From: Apostichopus japonicus
Taxonomy: Eukaryota; Echinodermata; Holothuroidea; Aspidochirotida; Stichopodidae
Length of the DNA stretch: 64,000 nt
Reading direction: 5' to 3'
NCBI RefSeq assembly: GCF_037975245.1
Contig: NC_092569.1
Span: forward strand, 19,523,501 to 19,587,500
The stretch's first letter is position 1. The number at the start of each line of letters is the position of its first letter. This document shows, one piece after another, positions 20,653 to 33,039 of the stretch. Both the position numbers and the translations under genes were made by a program. The notes under the pieces were generated by a model. The model saw only the letters and a list, made by a program, of their open reading frames with translations. It was not told where the DNA came from and did no database searches.

Positions 20653-23600
20653 GTGAGTACATTTCATTCATTCTAATATTTCAGACTTTGTGGAATTTAT
20701 TTTTATTATAAAATTGTGGTTATTATATAACTAATTTAACGGTAATTTTTACCTATTTCAATAAATAAAATGTTTAATATCATATTAAATATCCCAATGT
20801 ATAAAATAGTACAAACTTTTCAATCGGCCAGATAGATTTTAAATCCCGTTAGTTTTTCTGCCTTTAGTTGGATTTTAACTAAACAAATTTCATTAACTCT
20901 TCTCAACAGGCTTGCTAAAACCCCCAAAAAGAAACAAAAAACAAATGGGTTCCTAACTTCAAAACCACAGCTGTGTGTGTGTAGTTTTTGTTAGTTGTTA
21001 TCCCAAATAATGGTCATACTTTTCAAAACAGAAATCATTTTTCATTTGATATCCAGAAATGAAAGCTATATGTATGAAAAACACGTGATATTTTAAGTGA
21101 TGTGAGAAGTGTTAAGTATTTTGTATTGGCAGTTTTGTATATAGTTGTCATCTCTCAGTGTAGGCCATGCACGAGAAATCAATATTAATTTCATTTTTTG
21201 CATGAAATTCCAGAAGTTAGGCTAGGCGTTTCAAATACATGGCATTTAAATTTCGTCCACTTTTGATATACATTTGTAGGAACTTTTGCTCAGAAAACTT
21301 TCCTGTTAATTCTAAACAAAAGTTTGTATAATAAAGAGACTGTAAAATTTCACTCGCGTCACAGGCCGTCATTTAAAACAATATACAGACCGTAGCTATA
21401 TTTATTTCTCTCAATAAATTGTGTGTGTGTAGTTTGTATATTGTTGTCATCTCCCAATAAAGGTCCACACTGGTCAAAAATGATTTAATTTTTAGATTTA
21501 TTTCAATTGATTCCCATAAATCAAATCTAAATACAACAAAATCATGGTATGTCAACCTCGCTCTCGTTGGACACGCAGTTGTACAATCTATCTCCAATAA
21601 AACAGCAAACTCAGTGCTGTTTGATATTATCGAAATGAATTTATATTCTTTCAAATTAATCAACTGTTCACTTGTCCTTATAAAGCTACATCATATATCT
21701 TTAGTTTCATCAGAGTTCTTTTAAAAACAAGTTAAAGTATATTATTTAGCGTTGATTGATAGATTTTGAAGTCACTTTAAAGATCTTTTAATTTATCAAA
21801 TTGCTGTTTTACATTAAGAGTAAATAAAATCTCATCTCGTCCATTCTGAGATCTTTAAGTGCCTGTCATGATACTAATTTTAAGATTTACTTCTAACCAA
21901 ACTCAGACGAAACTGAATTTAGTGAATCAACTTCAAACGACTTTGACTTCAGTATTATCGTAGTTTGGAATTAAAAAAAAATTGTACTCAAAATGTTGCA
22001 TTACTTTATCATTAGCGGGCATGCATTCCTTCTGAACCAGTTACGATCAGCTTAACAAAATCTCAAATTAAATTTTCCTAAACCTATGCTGTATATTATA
22101 TATAGTATAGACAACTATTAAAAAGGAAGAAGAAGAAGAAGGAATCGAGAGGAATGTAAAATGACGCAAATTCTGAAAGTATATGTACATTAAAACAGTC
22201 GTGACTATATTTCTCAAACAAATCAATCTAGATTACAATTATTTTATACAAATTAAATCATATAAAACAACTTAAATACCTTTTTTTAAGATCTAAATTT
22301 TTCAACTTCAAGATTGGGACAACTTTATCTAAACATTTACGCTGTTAACTTTTTCTGTCGAGTGCACAGTTTTGATCTACTCAATATTTTTACTTGCATT
22401 TGCGTCACCTGAAATTTCTCATACTACTCCTTCATACAACTATAACTATAAGCATAATTTACAGTGTCAAATCATTCTTCATTGTAACGATAATGTATCC
22501 TACAAAATAAATAAATATAATATTAATCCCCTCCCTCTTTAAATAAAACAAGAACAATAAGCCAGAGAGGCGGTAGCCTAAAAGCGAAATCGTAGAGAAA
22601 ACGGTTTTCAGTACAGTATCAAGATCGCTGATTCAATTCGTTGTAGAAGCTATTTTCACATTTGTGATATTATCTTTTCCTTCACACGCTCTTTACCTTA
22701 TTCACAAATCCAACCGAAAAAAAGAAACAAAGGCTTAATGTTGATATGTAGCTACAAATTCTAAGGTATAGAAATATCTATTATCTAGATAGTTGTCAAT
22801 CAACTAACAGCGTTAAAAGAGTTTCTGTGTTAAGACTGTCAGAGTGTATCTTACGATAATTGATGCTTAATTCCTCCACCAATGCACTAGACCTCGTCAA
22901 AATTCATAGCTTCAAAACACAAAACTGAAAATTTAAAGAGAAATCTGTGCAGCGGTTGCGTTTGCATTTGGTTAATGTATAAGGTAAAAGGATCCTTAAA
23001 ATCGGCAAATTTAGAAAGACTGTGTAGATACACTGTAATTCATATCTAGGTATATGTTTAAGAGTTCGAGATCATGAGTACAAGAGTTTATTTGTGTGTT
23101 GTAACGGCGTTCTTTAGATTGACAAGTCAAACTTCAGATGAATGTGAATTAATTGCATTGAAGTGACGTTTCCAATGGGTGATCAAAGGATATTCAAATC
23201 TTGGTTGAAAACGAATCGGCCTCTAAATTTGTTATTATTAAAATTTAGATAATTATCTACAGTTATTGATCCCTGAGAGCAATATAAGAACTTAATGAAA
23301 ACTGTTAAACAATGATCAGCATAAAGAAAATTATATGTCTGCAGAACAGAAACTTTTGATCAAATTATTTTTTTGCGCGCTTATTTTCGTGTAATTAGTT
23401 CAATGAACACTTAAAGCAATTTTAACCCATTCACTGTAAAATAAATCAATTTTTGCCAATTCTAATAATGATAAAATAATCTCTCTGACTGCCCTACAAC
23501 ATTTTTCGGAATATACACAAATCAACACAAACCATTCATTGTACTATTTTTTTCTGAAAACAAAAGTTAACAGATTTTTTTTTAATTGGTTTAATGATCT

Positions 23601-23890
23601 CTATGCATTTCAACATGCAACGTTTGAACTCGATTCTAACTCCTATACATTAGCTTTACCTCAATCCTTGCTGTTATTACTCAAGTTAAGTATAGGGAAG
23701 TATTTGCCATTTGCAGGAAACAGGCACAGCCGAGTCAATCTCGTACACATGCGCTCATAGTTCACGATTGAAAATAAACTGTAAATAAGTAAATGACATT
23801 CAAGTAGAATTGAAAATGTTGGGGAAAATATGTTAACTATATTTATCGCTGATAACATATACATGATGCTTTTGATTCTCTTTTACTCAG

Positions 23891-23936
23891 AGTAATCAAC
23901 AACTCTTTGTAGGAGCGACTGAAGGAAAAGGTCACA
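23891..23936 (+). CDS. Gene 2 exon 2, linker
   Basis: 46 bp encoding SNQQLFVGATEGKGH plus one base, same phases as gene 1. Acceptor TTTTACTCAG, donor GTGAGT. Confidence 0.8.
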
Positions 23937-25089
23937 GTGAGTGTTTATTCATTTTCTATTAATTAACCCTTTTCTTATTTTTCCTATCCCCTGTTTCGTA
24001 CACTTTCTCATTGATTGATATTTTCATTCCTCATAATCCATGCCAAACATATGTCACGGCAACATCTGTTAATATAATTATGATCACTAACTCTCGTGTA
24101 ATATGAGAAGAGGAATATTTCTTCTACTTATTACTTCCTTTAGTCACAAGCAAGTAAATACATTTTGACAAAAAGAAATGACGAAAAAGCTTTGAAAAAA
24201 TCTTCGACACTGTAGATTTCAAATTGTAAACAACTTGCACGATAAAGCCTTTCCTTATTTGTCAACATATGGTACGGCACACGTTGTGAAATAGGAAAAT
24301 ATGCTCGCTGGTCTTACATGTCAGTCGGATAATACGCCCATTTTTTATATCAGTATTTATATAGAATATTTGAAAGGTTATTTACATTTGATTGCTAAAC
24401 TTGTAGATTATCTAAGCAACCTTGTGTTATTATCATTCAAGTTTTTTTTATTGCGTAAATAGGTGCAATTTGTGTATCAAAATATTAATTACATTAATGT
24501 CACATATGTTGGCAAGATTATATTCTGTACAAAAACGAAAAACCTGACATAAACTCTTCTTGGAAAGGAAGTGATGTCTGAATTGATTATAACAATCAAA
24601 AGCAAATTAGTAATAGATTTTGTTTTTATATTTGTCAGAATATCCTTTCATTTTGTTATTATTATTTTTTTAATGTATATCTGATACTAAAATCGTTATT
24701 TTCATTTATTTCACTTATCTTGAATTTGACCGTTTAGTTAAAATTTGACCGTTTATTTTTTTGTATAACGTTAATGCAACTATCTAGTGAAGTGTCTTGG
24801 TGACGAAGTTTTCAGTAATTCGTGTTTCATTTATAATATATCACTGAATATTCAAGATTAGAGAAGGCATACCAGGCTATCTTTAATTATATCAATTGTA
24901 TTATTATTTTGGCATTTCTAGCATTAAGTCGAGATGAAATATATGATTGTTTAATTAAACTCCTTTTTATTTTAAAAATCTGACTGATTTACAGATAACC
25001 TTCTATCTTTACATTATAACGTAACAATAAATCTTGAAGACAACTGAGTTCTCATGATATCAGAATCACCACTTGTTCTCCTTTGACAG

Positions 25090-25256
25090 ACTATTTTTTC
25101 CTTTATCAACGTCCTGAATACCCAAGAGATTGTCACGAAGTGTTGCATCGTTGTTCATCTACAAGTTCCAGTGGTGTTTATCTCATTAAACCAGACGGTT
25201 ATGCCGAACCTTTTGAAGTCTACTGTGATAACACCGCAGATGATGGCGGATGGACG
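25090..25256 (+). CDS. Gene 2 exon 3, start of first fibrinogen domain
   Basis: 167 bp, reading YFFLYQRPEYPRDCHEVL and ending DDGGWT before GTACGT. Confidence 0.85.
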
Positions 25257-25750
25257 GTACGTATTTCAAAATGAATTATGAACGTCGATGCCAAACATCA
25301 GCCGGATATTCAGCTTCTTTCACCTAATCAAGCACAGTTTAATATTGTTAGCTCTCATGTTCCCTTAAGCCTTTAAATTCTTTTATGATCATGTTTACTT
25401 TTTTATACTTGTTTTCATTTTAAGTTGATCACAATATACATTTCATACTAAACTATAAAGAAAATTGTACAATTTACCATGCTAGAACTCGTTTCATCTG
25501 TCATCCTTTGCATAATGTATAATAATTTGTATATGAAATACTTCTTCACCCTGATGTACAACTTCTTAAGATCTTCAAATGGGATTACTTCAGTTGTGGT
25601 TCACAATCAGCCATGGATTTAAACTTTATGTCACAAAATAAAGAAAAAATGATTGTTGGAAACGTAAATGAATGGTTGGTTTTAATAATAATCTAATTTA
25701 ACTTAATATCCCGTATGAATTATGTTCAAATTACTTGTTCTGTTATGCAG

Positions 25751-26015
25751 ATCATACAACGTCGGTTTGACGGAACGATTAATTTTAACCGCAGCTGGGA
25801 AGATTATCAGCTAGGATTTGGATTTCTTTCGAGTGAATTGTGGATTGGTAATAAGAGGCTTTCATACTTAACCAATCAAAAGAGATATCAACTCCGTATT
25901 GACTTGACGACAACAGATGGTTCGTCTTTTTATGTGACGTATGACACATTCCGAATAAGCGATGACTTCAGCAACTACAAGCTCGTCAAAGCAGATATAA
26001 CCAACAGAACAGTAG
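25751..26015 (+). CDS. Gene 2 exon 4, fibrinogen B subdomain of first domain
   Basis: 265 bp, phase 0 to 1, from IIQRRFDGTINFNRSWEDY to TNRTV plus G. Intron 4 (26016-26888) has no P-subdomain exon. Confidence 0.85.
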
Positions 26016-26888
26016 GTAAATATATAGAAAAACTTTCAGATACGTTTATTCATGTCCCAAATAGGTCTTTTCTGGTCGATAGAAGATTCGATATATCATA
26101 GGAAATAAGGATGCAGGATTTCGAAGGATATGACAAATTTCAAGCTGATTTAAATGTTCACTATTAAATATTGTGATGATACCTTTATCAATATTCAAGC
26201 TTATAAGTTTTTTGTTTTGTTTACTTCCCTTCACCTTAATTCCTGTTTCTACTACACTGTTTTTGTTGTGTATTATGTGAAGAAAAAAATTAACACAATG
26301 AACTAAATTGAACTTACTAATTAACTCCCATAGTTACACCCTTCTGTACAGCCTATGTCTACAGCTATATCATCTCCTAAGCCTAATCTTCATCTAATCT
26401 ATTCATTCAATTTTTGCTTTATTCATTGTTTTTTTGTCTAATTTAGCCAACTACCTGTCCAACTGACTTGTTAAAAGTCAGTTTGAATTTTCAATTTTTA
26501 AATCTGTCTTCGTTTCAGTTTGTCTCTGACGAAGATCTAGCTAGGATTGATAAGCCAGGCCCTCTAACTTATTCAGTTTACGAAATTGCATTTGATCATA
26601 AGCTAGACTAAAGTCAAGTATCATTTCAAAATATTTTCGCATCAACTAGAACGATCTTGAAATGTCACAGTTCCTTCTTGCGTGTTAATACTTTTATACA
26701 AAGTGGTGTCGTTGTGGAGTATAAAAACTCAGACTCGGAACATATTTCGTAATTTATAGAAATTGTCAACCAAACACCAAACCACTGCTTGAAGTTATAA
26801 CCCTTTATTAAGCCAAATTTGTTATGTTTCGTTACAGAGTTCATAATAAGAATAGCTAATTTTAAAGTATATTTTCTTATTCTTATAG

Positions 26889-27124
26889 GCTATGTAAATA
26901 ACTACATTGAATGGTGTCCAACAAATAAAACCTACAATGAGTGTCAACTTTGCGAGGCTACCTGTGCAGATCCTGATAGTTGTGTCAATACTTCCTGCAA
27001 AGGATCTCATTCGTGTGTCTGTCCTGACGGATATTTGATGAACGATGATAACTGCATTAGAATAGAGGACTGCGGATGTTACATCGAAAGTGAAACAGAT
27101 GGAGAGAAAGGTGTATTGTTAAAA
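26889..27124 (+). CDS. Gene 2 exon 5, TIL domain
   Basis: 236 bp, starting GYVNNYIEWCPTNKTYNEC with all TIL Cys kept, ending GEKGVLLK before GTAAGT. Confidence 0.85.
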
Positions 27125-27404
27125 GTAAGTATTTTCTTTCAGATTGTGATATCTATTACCAACAGTGTAACAATTTAAATGATGCTTTCAAAAACTGGGG
27201 TTAGTGGATCGATTTGCATTTGCCTCTGACCTCTTCCAACCCGCACTCTCGTCAACTTTGGATATACACACTTTTGCCAGTAAATTTAGGAAAACTGATA
27301 TATCTTGTGCGTGTTTGCAGTATTTCATCTTATCACTACTAAAAGAAACCTTTTCAAATCCCTCAAGTTACTTATGATACGTGTAACGATTTTCTACTTT
27401 CCAG

Positions 27405-27725
27405 GAAGGAGGAATTTACGTCTCTCCAAACTGTGACAAGAAATGTTCTTGTACGGATAATCATCTTTCGTGTGACGATAGTTATTAATGCGATTCTAAC
27501 GCAGATTGTGAAGAAAGGAACGGTATTTTACAATGTTACTGTCCGCCTGGGTTTAGCGGAGACGGCACACAGTGTAGGCCTACAGACGGCACATTCCCTT
27601 CTGACTGTAAAGAACTGTACAACAATGGCGAGAGAACTAGTGGCGTCTATGAAATCAAACCCACCATTTGGCCTGACTCTCCGTTTGAAGTTTACTGTAA
27701 TATGTCTGACGGGGGAGGCTGGACG
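27405..27725 (+). pseudogene. Gene 2 exon 6 with in-frame TAA
   Basis: 321 bp, same length as its paralogues. Codon 28 of the exon (27486-27488) is TAA, between the codons for TAT (Tyr) and TGC (Cys). Downstream the frame stays open through the second fibrinogen start, with no indel. Confidence 0.85.
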
Positions 27726-28244
27726 GTAAGTGTGACAGTTTTTTTCAAACCAGTGATCCGCAAGCTGTTAGGTAGACGACACACAAGTCATCCATGAATA
27801 CCAAACCACGACCCACCAGAGCCCAATCTCTCATAACGGACGTTCAAAATACATAAAAGCTAGTTTGGATTGTGAATATGATGTTCGATTTGACACCCGT
27901 AAGCTAGTTTAAACAACGTTGCGGTATGTAGAACACGGGATTAGGCTGCCCTTTAGACGGAGAAAGTTGAATGCCTAATTTATTGCCACTAGGAGCGCAT
28001 TCCCTAAGATGAAGCATTCTCTGTGTTGTGTTAGTACTTTCAGGAATTTATTATTAGAAACTTCACGAAACTTTACATATTGGTTGTTCTTTGGATAAGG
28101 GTTGATTTTTTTTTGTAATTGTTATATTAACGGGCAATAGTTATGGCATCAAAATATTGGTGGTGAGAACCACTTCTAAATGACTGTAATGATGTAATAC
28201 ATGTATGTTCCTTAAGAACTGAATATTTACGTTGATTTTTTTAG

Positions 28245-28509
28245 GTATTCCAGCGTCGCGTTGATGATTCACAAGACTTTTATCTTTATTGGGATGACTA
28301 CAAGATTGGCTTTGGTAATCGAAGTCGGAACTTTTGGCTCGGAAATGAAAAGATATATAGCTTGACGAACCAAAGACAATATGAACTCCGGATCGACTTA
28401 GTTGGCCGTTACGGTGCCCCTTACTACGCCAAATACGAGTTCTTTCGTATCAGTGACGAGAACGATAACTTCAGGCTAGATGTTGGAAATTATTCTGACG
28501 GAGATGCAG
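28245..28509 (+). CDS. Gene 2 exon 7, fibrinogen B subdomain of second domain
   Basis: 265 bp, VFQRRVDDSQDFYLYWDDY to YSDGDA plus G; frame intact although downstream of the exon 6 stop in the full transcript. Confidence 0.82.
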
Positions 28510-30160
28510 GTAGGTTAATATCTCCCGAATTATCAATCCTATCATGTTATTTTCTTGTCAGTTTGACATAATATATATTGTTTATTTAAGAACGAAGTAT
28601 TTACAAAGAATTACGTAGTACTATTTGTATGATATAATTCACTATCCAATCACTTACTAGTTTATACACAATGTTTTGTCTTTGCTGAAAATAACAAGAT
28701 TAACTCGACGGCAGGTCCTGGTGATTAACTGTGGTAATAGTTTGTTGATCCAAGGAAGGTGCATATATCTAGTAGGTAGAAATCTCTGGACATATAGCTG
28801 GACCTTTGGACCTACGAACACTCAAAATCAAGACACTTCAGTTAGTATCATATAAACCCGCCATATCATACAGTACCTAATTATGTTTATACTTCTTTGC
28901 ATAAGGCACATACATAGGGAAAAGATTAGCAATTTATATTCGACAAGATAGACCGAACACTAGCAGTAATTGTTAATGTAATCAGACATGTAATGTAACG
29001 ACCAAATATTACAAATCCATACTCAAAAGGAAAATATGGAAATATCACAGGGTAAGATGATTATGTACCCTACGCAAATCTTCATGCACACGTACAGACA
29101 CACACGCGTGCGCACAAGCACAAACTTAAATATGCATATTGTATCATTGTACGGTGCTGGACTCCCGAGTAGCTCGTGTTTAGAGGGTACGATAACAGAT
29201 CTTGCCAATTGGGGTTGTTTTAAGTGGTAGGCTAACAATTCTAGAAATGAACGATTCGTTAAAGTTGATCTATATTGATTGATTTATTTACTCCTTCTTC
29301 TATCAAATTTATGTCAGCAATAAGTGATGTAAGCAAAGATATCACATTTATTCATACCGCCAGCATGCTAGATAAAAGTAACGATGATGAGATTATTCTC
29401 GTTCGAATACAAAACAGCTGCAGTCGACATGCGTGCTCGCCTAGAACAGCTACGTCATAAAATATCATTGTAGGTCATGTAAAAAAAGCGGAGCTTCAAC
29501 AGCTGACAGCATCAATTAAATATATTCTTAACTATTACATAACAACAATAAACCAAATACACCGTAGCTGTTCTTGTAAAGGAAAGCCGGATCACTTGTA
29601 ATATTACACTGATATAGAACTGTTGTGTATGACAATTGTCCTCTATTCCAGTCTTGAAAACTTATATAAAAATGAAAACAGATAAATAGATGACAAAACA
29701 AACTTATTAAAAATGAGGACACATGAATGAACTCCCTTTAATTTACAAACGGCAAGATCGGGGAAGTCTTGCGGTACTTATGAATATTACGATGAAAGTA
29801 GTGCATACTTCGACCATGTCGGAATTTTTTTTTATTGATTTCATCATGAAAGAAAATTCGTTACAAAAAAAACAAAAACAAAACTAAACGCTTTCACAAT
29901 ATGAACAATAGTTCAACAACATAACAAGCCAAACATAATATTTGACAACCCCTTTCCCTTCCCCTTCCCTTTCCACATATTTTCGTGTTTAATAATCATA
30001 GATAATACACGACGTTTAGTTTAACACACGTTAATCAAAATCAAAATCACATGTAATATATAATTATTGGAATAACATGTTGCTAAGTATACTGAATCGA
30101 TGCAATGAACTAATTTTTGAATTTCTTTCTGTTTCTTCTTCTATTGTTTTTATTTAACAG

Positions 30161-30435
30161 GTGATTCGCTGACCTACCATGATGACCAACCGTTCACTAC
30201 ACGAGACAACGATAACGATGATTATGACTATAGTTTTCTTAGCTCTGAAAATAACAACGTAGCCCGTTATTATGATGGTGCATGGTGGTACCGTGATTAT
30301 TATTGTTATTATTGTTCATCTCTCAACAGTCCCTATGATAGTTATGATATTTATTGGGATACCCTTCCAGGTTATTATTATTATTATATTCAATTTTCAG
30401 AGATGAAAGTTCGCGCAATCGATGAAGAACCATAA
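30161..30435 (+). CDS. Gene 2 exon 8, fibrinogen P subdomain and stop
   Basis: GDSLTYHDDQPFTTRD, then ARYYDGAWWY followed by RDYYCYYCSSLNSPY and a LPGYYYYYIQF stretch. The pocket loop and the next strand are rich in TAT codons in direct runs. Ends AIDEEP before TAA. Confidence 0.82.
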
Positions 30436-30772
30436 AGACCCACAACGGAGTGTATGGAACAATAACACAAGAACAATTAACAACAGTTATAATACATTGA
30501 TGTTTTTGCTCTATGTTTGTGTATCGTCATGACAATGATTTTATCATAAATTATGTTACAAAACATGCTGACTCCTTTTTTTTCTCTTTTAGTTTAGTGT
30601 AAAATTAGACAGAATTTCCATTCCATGCAAATGATTGGTAACTATGCACTATGGTTTGTGAATTGCTTACAAAATGTGTCCCCCCCCCTAATGTTCTCAA
30701 TGTTTCTACTTTTAAGTTCTGTTAATTTTTGAAACACAGAAATCAAAAGAGAGACAGTTGTTAGTTTAAAAT

Positions 30773-30778
30773 AATAAA
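30773..30778 (+). terminator. Polyadenylation signal of gene 2
   Basis: AATAAA 338 bp after the stop, in the position equivalent to the one in gene 1. Confidence 0.6.
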
Positions 30779-30917
30779 CGAAAAGCCATTATATAAGCAA
30801 ACATGGTGAGACCTTTCAGAGCTTGTGTTTTGCAGAATTCTATCGAAATTAGACCATTATGTCTTCTGTTCACCTTTCTGTTTAATGTATTTATATAACA
30901 TCCCTCAAATCGTTACA

Positions 30918-31350
30918 CGTTAATAGTAGTTTATAAATACGCCTGACTCTAACATGTTTATAGTCGATTTTTTAAAATACACCTAACCCTAACATGTTTA
31001 TATATGTTTTAAATACGCCTACTCCTAACTTATTTATAGTAGTTATAACGTACACCTTACCCTTACAAGTTTTAAAAACACCTTAACTTAACATGTTTTA
31101 AAATACGCCTTACTCTAACATGTTTAGATATGTTTTTAAGTACGCCTACTCCTAAACTTATTTATAGTAGATATGAAATGCACCTTAACCTAACATGTTT
31201 TAAAATACGCCTAACCCTAACACTTTATATATGTTTTTAAATACGCCTACTCCCAAACTTACTAATAGTAGATATGGAATGCACCTTACCCCAGCATATT
31301 CTTAAATACAGCTTACCCTAACATGTTCTTAAATACACCTTACACTAATT
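30918..31350. repeat. AT-rich minisatellite with telomere-like CCCTAA cores, unit 2
   Basis: Longer array than after gene 1, with units close to AAATACGCCTAACCCTAACA plus TGTTTATA. A detached remnant lies at 32900-32995. Confidence 0.8.
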
Positions 31351-31499
31351 TATTACTTTAATACTTTCAACTGAAACTTTTTAATCGGCGATATTTTTCT
31401 TAAGGTACAAAATGAATTTCTAGCTTACTTTATACGTAAAACATTTAACTTAATTGATAGACTATCTCACTGGGGAGGGAATTCACAACTTCCTGTTTG

Positions 31500-33010
31500 C
31501 TTTATTTTCTATGTTTTTCTTTCACCACTATTAAAGTCTCGAACAAATTCAATGGAGCGCCCCCTTTAAATATTGTTAATTACTCAAACCCGTATGGTGG
31601 CATAAGTGTTATGTAGTGTAGTTCCGAACGCTCTAATCTCCAGAACAAGCGGCTGGTTTGAGGATAAGTCGAAGATAGAAACGGGAACACACACGCCCCT
31701 AGGAGGTGAAGTAGGCATCCGGCTCTTAAAAGATTCCAACCATTTTCTAGGTTGTAAATATGTAAATATAACCTTAAAGATGTGATATTAAATACATTTT
31801 TGCAACTAAAACAATGCGTACCAACATTCATCACGACTATAATAATTCCCCTGTCATAGTATGGTAACAACACATTAATTATTTACTGACGAAACATTGT
31901 AACACTTTATAAGATTGGTAAGTTCTCAAATCTTGGTTACCGTATTCCTATATCAACGATGATATTCCACTTCAAAATGTCTTCATGACTAATCTCTTAT
32001 ACGTTTCTTTATACGTACCAACTCAATTAAATGGTTTCTCGAAATCCTCCCGAGGGTTTGCTATAGAATATGAAGAAATGTTTAATGATGGCTTCACTTT
32101 TTCTTTTCTTTAAACCAAAATTGCAGTTCAGATTATTCCATGCCCTATGGTATGAATATTGAATACAATTCACGACAAAGTATATTTATTGTATACTCTG
32201 GCAAATTGATACCAGCCATCTAGAGAAATAGCATAAAAATGTACTTACATGGTAAGGACTCTTAATTAGTTTAACGACAGCATCCTGAGCTCTCTCTCTC
32301 TCATGACACCCGGTCTCCCAACACGATGCGACGACGATAGGCGTTAACATCCAAACAGTGAAAAACAAGAAAAAAGAAGTTACTTTCAAAATTTATCTAC
32401 TGCCGCAAACACTAATAAATAACTGCCTTTATACAAACGGCCCAGCTACTAGATTACTATCTCGTGGGAATTTCTGGTGAATTAAGTTACAATAATATTG
32501 AGCTTCTTTAAGATGTATCTCCTCTGTATGGAAAGTAATTTCGGAGTGTCTTCCAAAATATCCCTAATTTCGCCTTCCGAAAATAAGAAAGGACATTTTA
32601 ATTAACAAAGCCAGACCCGCTTGAGCTGCTTATTTACGTGACCAATTCCGGTCATCAGGATATTTTGAGAAGCTGGTGTATAAAAAAAGGTTTTTACCCA
32701 AATACTCTACAGATTAACAAATCCAAACAAGCACAACCTGGCGCTTAAATCCAGTCTTTCATGGAATTTCTTTAGGGAATACGGGGTTAACCAAATACTT
32801 GAACATCTCTAGCCGCGGTAAGGCTATCAATATATCCAAATATTTTTTTAATCGCATGAATTACAGCCTCTAAGATTAACCGTGACGATGTTTATATATG
32901 ATTTTAAAAACGCATAACTCTAACATTTGTATAGTCGTTATAAAATACGCCTTACCCTAACAACTTTTGTCAAATGGCCTTACCCGATCATGTGTTAAGC
33001 ATGAAAAAAT
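31500..33010. other. Insertion private to the gene 2 flank
   Basis: The gene 3 flank runs directly from GGAATTCACAA (about 50835) to a CAACTTGTTT block (about 50870), while here about 1.5 kb intervenes between GGAATTCACAA (31478) and an AAACTTGTTT block (33012). It includes the minisatellite remnant at 32900-32995 and the candidate minus-strand exon at 32249-32389. No terminal repeats were seen. Confidence 0.45.
32249..32389 (-). CDS. Candidate first exon of a small secreted Cys-containing peptide
   Basis: Minus strand, 47 codons from ATG: MKVTSFFLFFTVWMLTPIVV is a strong signal peptide, followed by ASCWETGCHERERAQDAVV and KLIKSPYH, then a consensus GTAAGT donor in phase 0. A possible second exon begins after TATGACAG near 31850 and reads GNYYSRDECWYALF before a stop, which would give a 61-residue precursor, but this join is uncertain. 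I do not recognise the peptide. It has no counterpart after genes 1 or 3. Confidence 0.35.
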
Positions 33011-33039
33011 AAACTTGTTTATAGGTACGTAATATATAT

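Larger units (their letters stand above)
20569..30435 (+). pseudogene. FREP gene 2: same architecture, distinct signal exon, nonsense codon in exon 6
   Basis: Exons: 20569-20652, 23891-23936, 25090-25256, 25751-26015, 26889-27124, 27405-27725, 28245-28509 and 30161-30435 (1659 bp). All borders are GT-AG and phases match gene 1. The full-length frame is broken only by TAA at 27486-27488, where genes 1 and 3 have CAA (C to T), so the standard transcript would encode 293 residues: signal, half fibrinogen domain, TIL and part of the VWC-like stretch. Exons 7 and 8 remain open and well conserved. It may be a recent pseudogene, a polymorphic allele, or still useful through exon skipping (3 to 7, or 4 to 8), which removes the stop. 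It is followed by AATAAA at 30773. Confidence 0.82.

Noticed and set aside
25715-26101. Reading exon 4 as an intronless 128-codon gene starting at an upstream Met
   Set aside because: The upstream codons are intron sequence before a TTATGCAG acceptor, and the 3' extension past GTAAAT is not conserved among copies.
30918-31350. Regular repeats considered as a CRISPR array or true telomere
   Set aside because: Units are degenerate and contiguous without unique spacers, and the setting is a eukaryotic gene flank, so it is a minisatellite.
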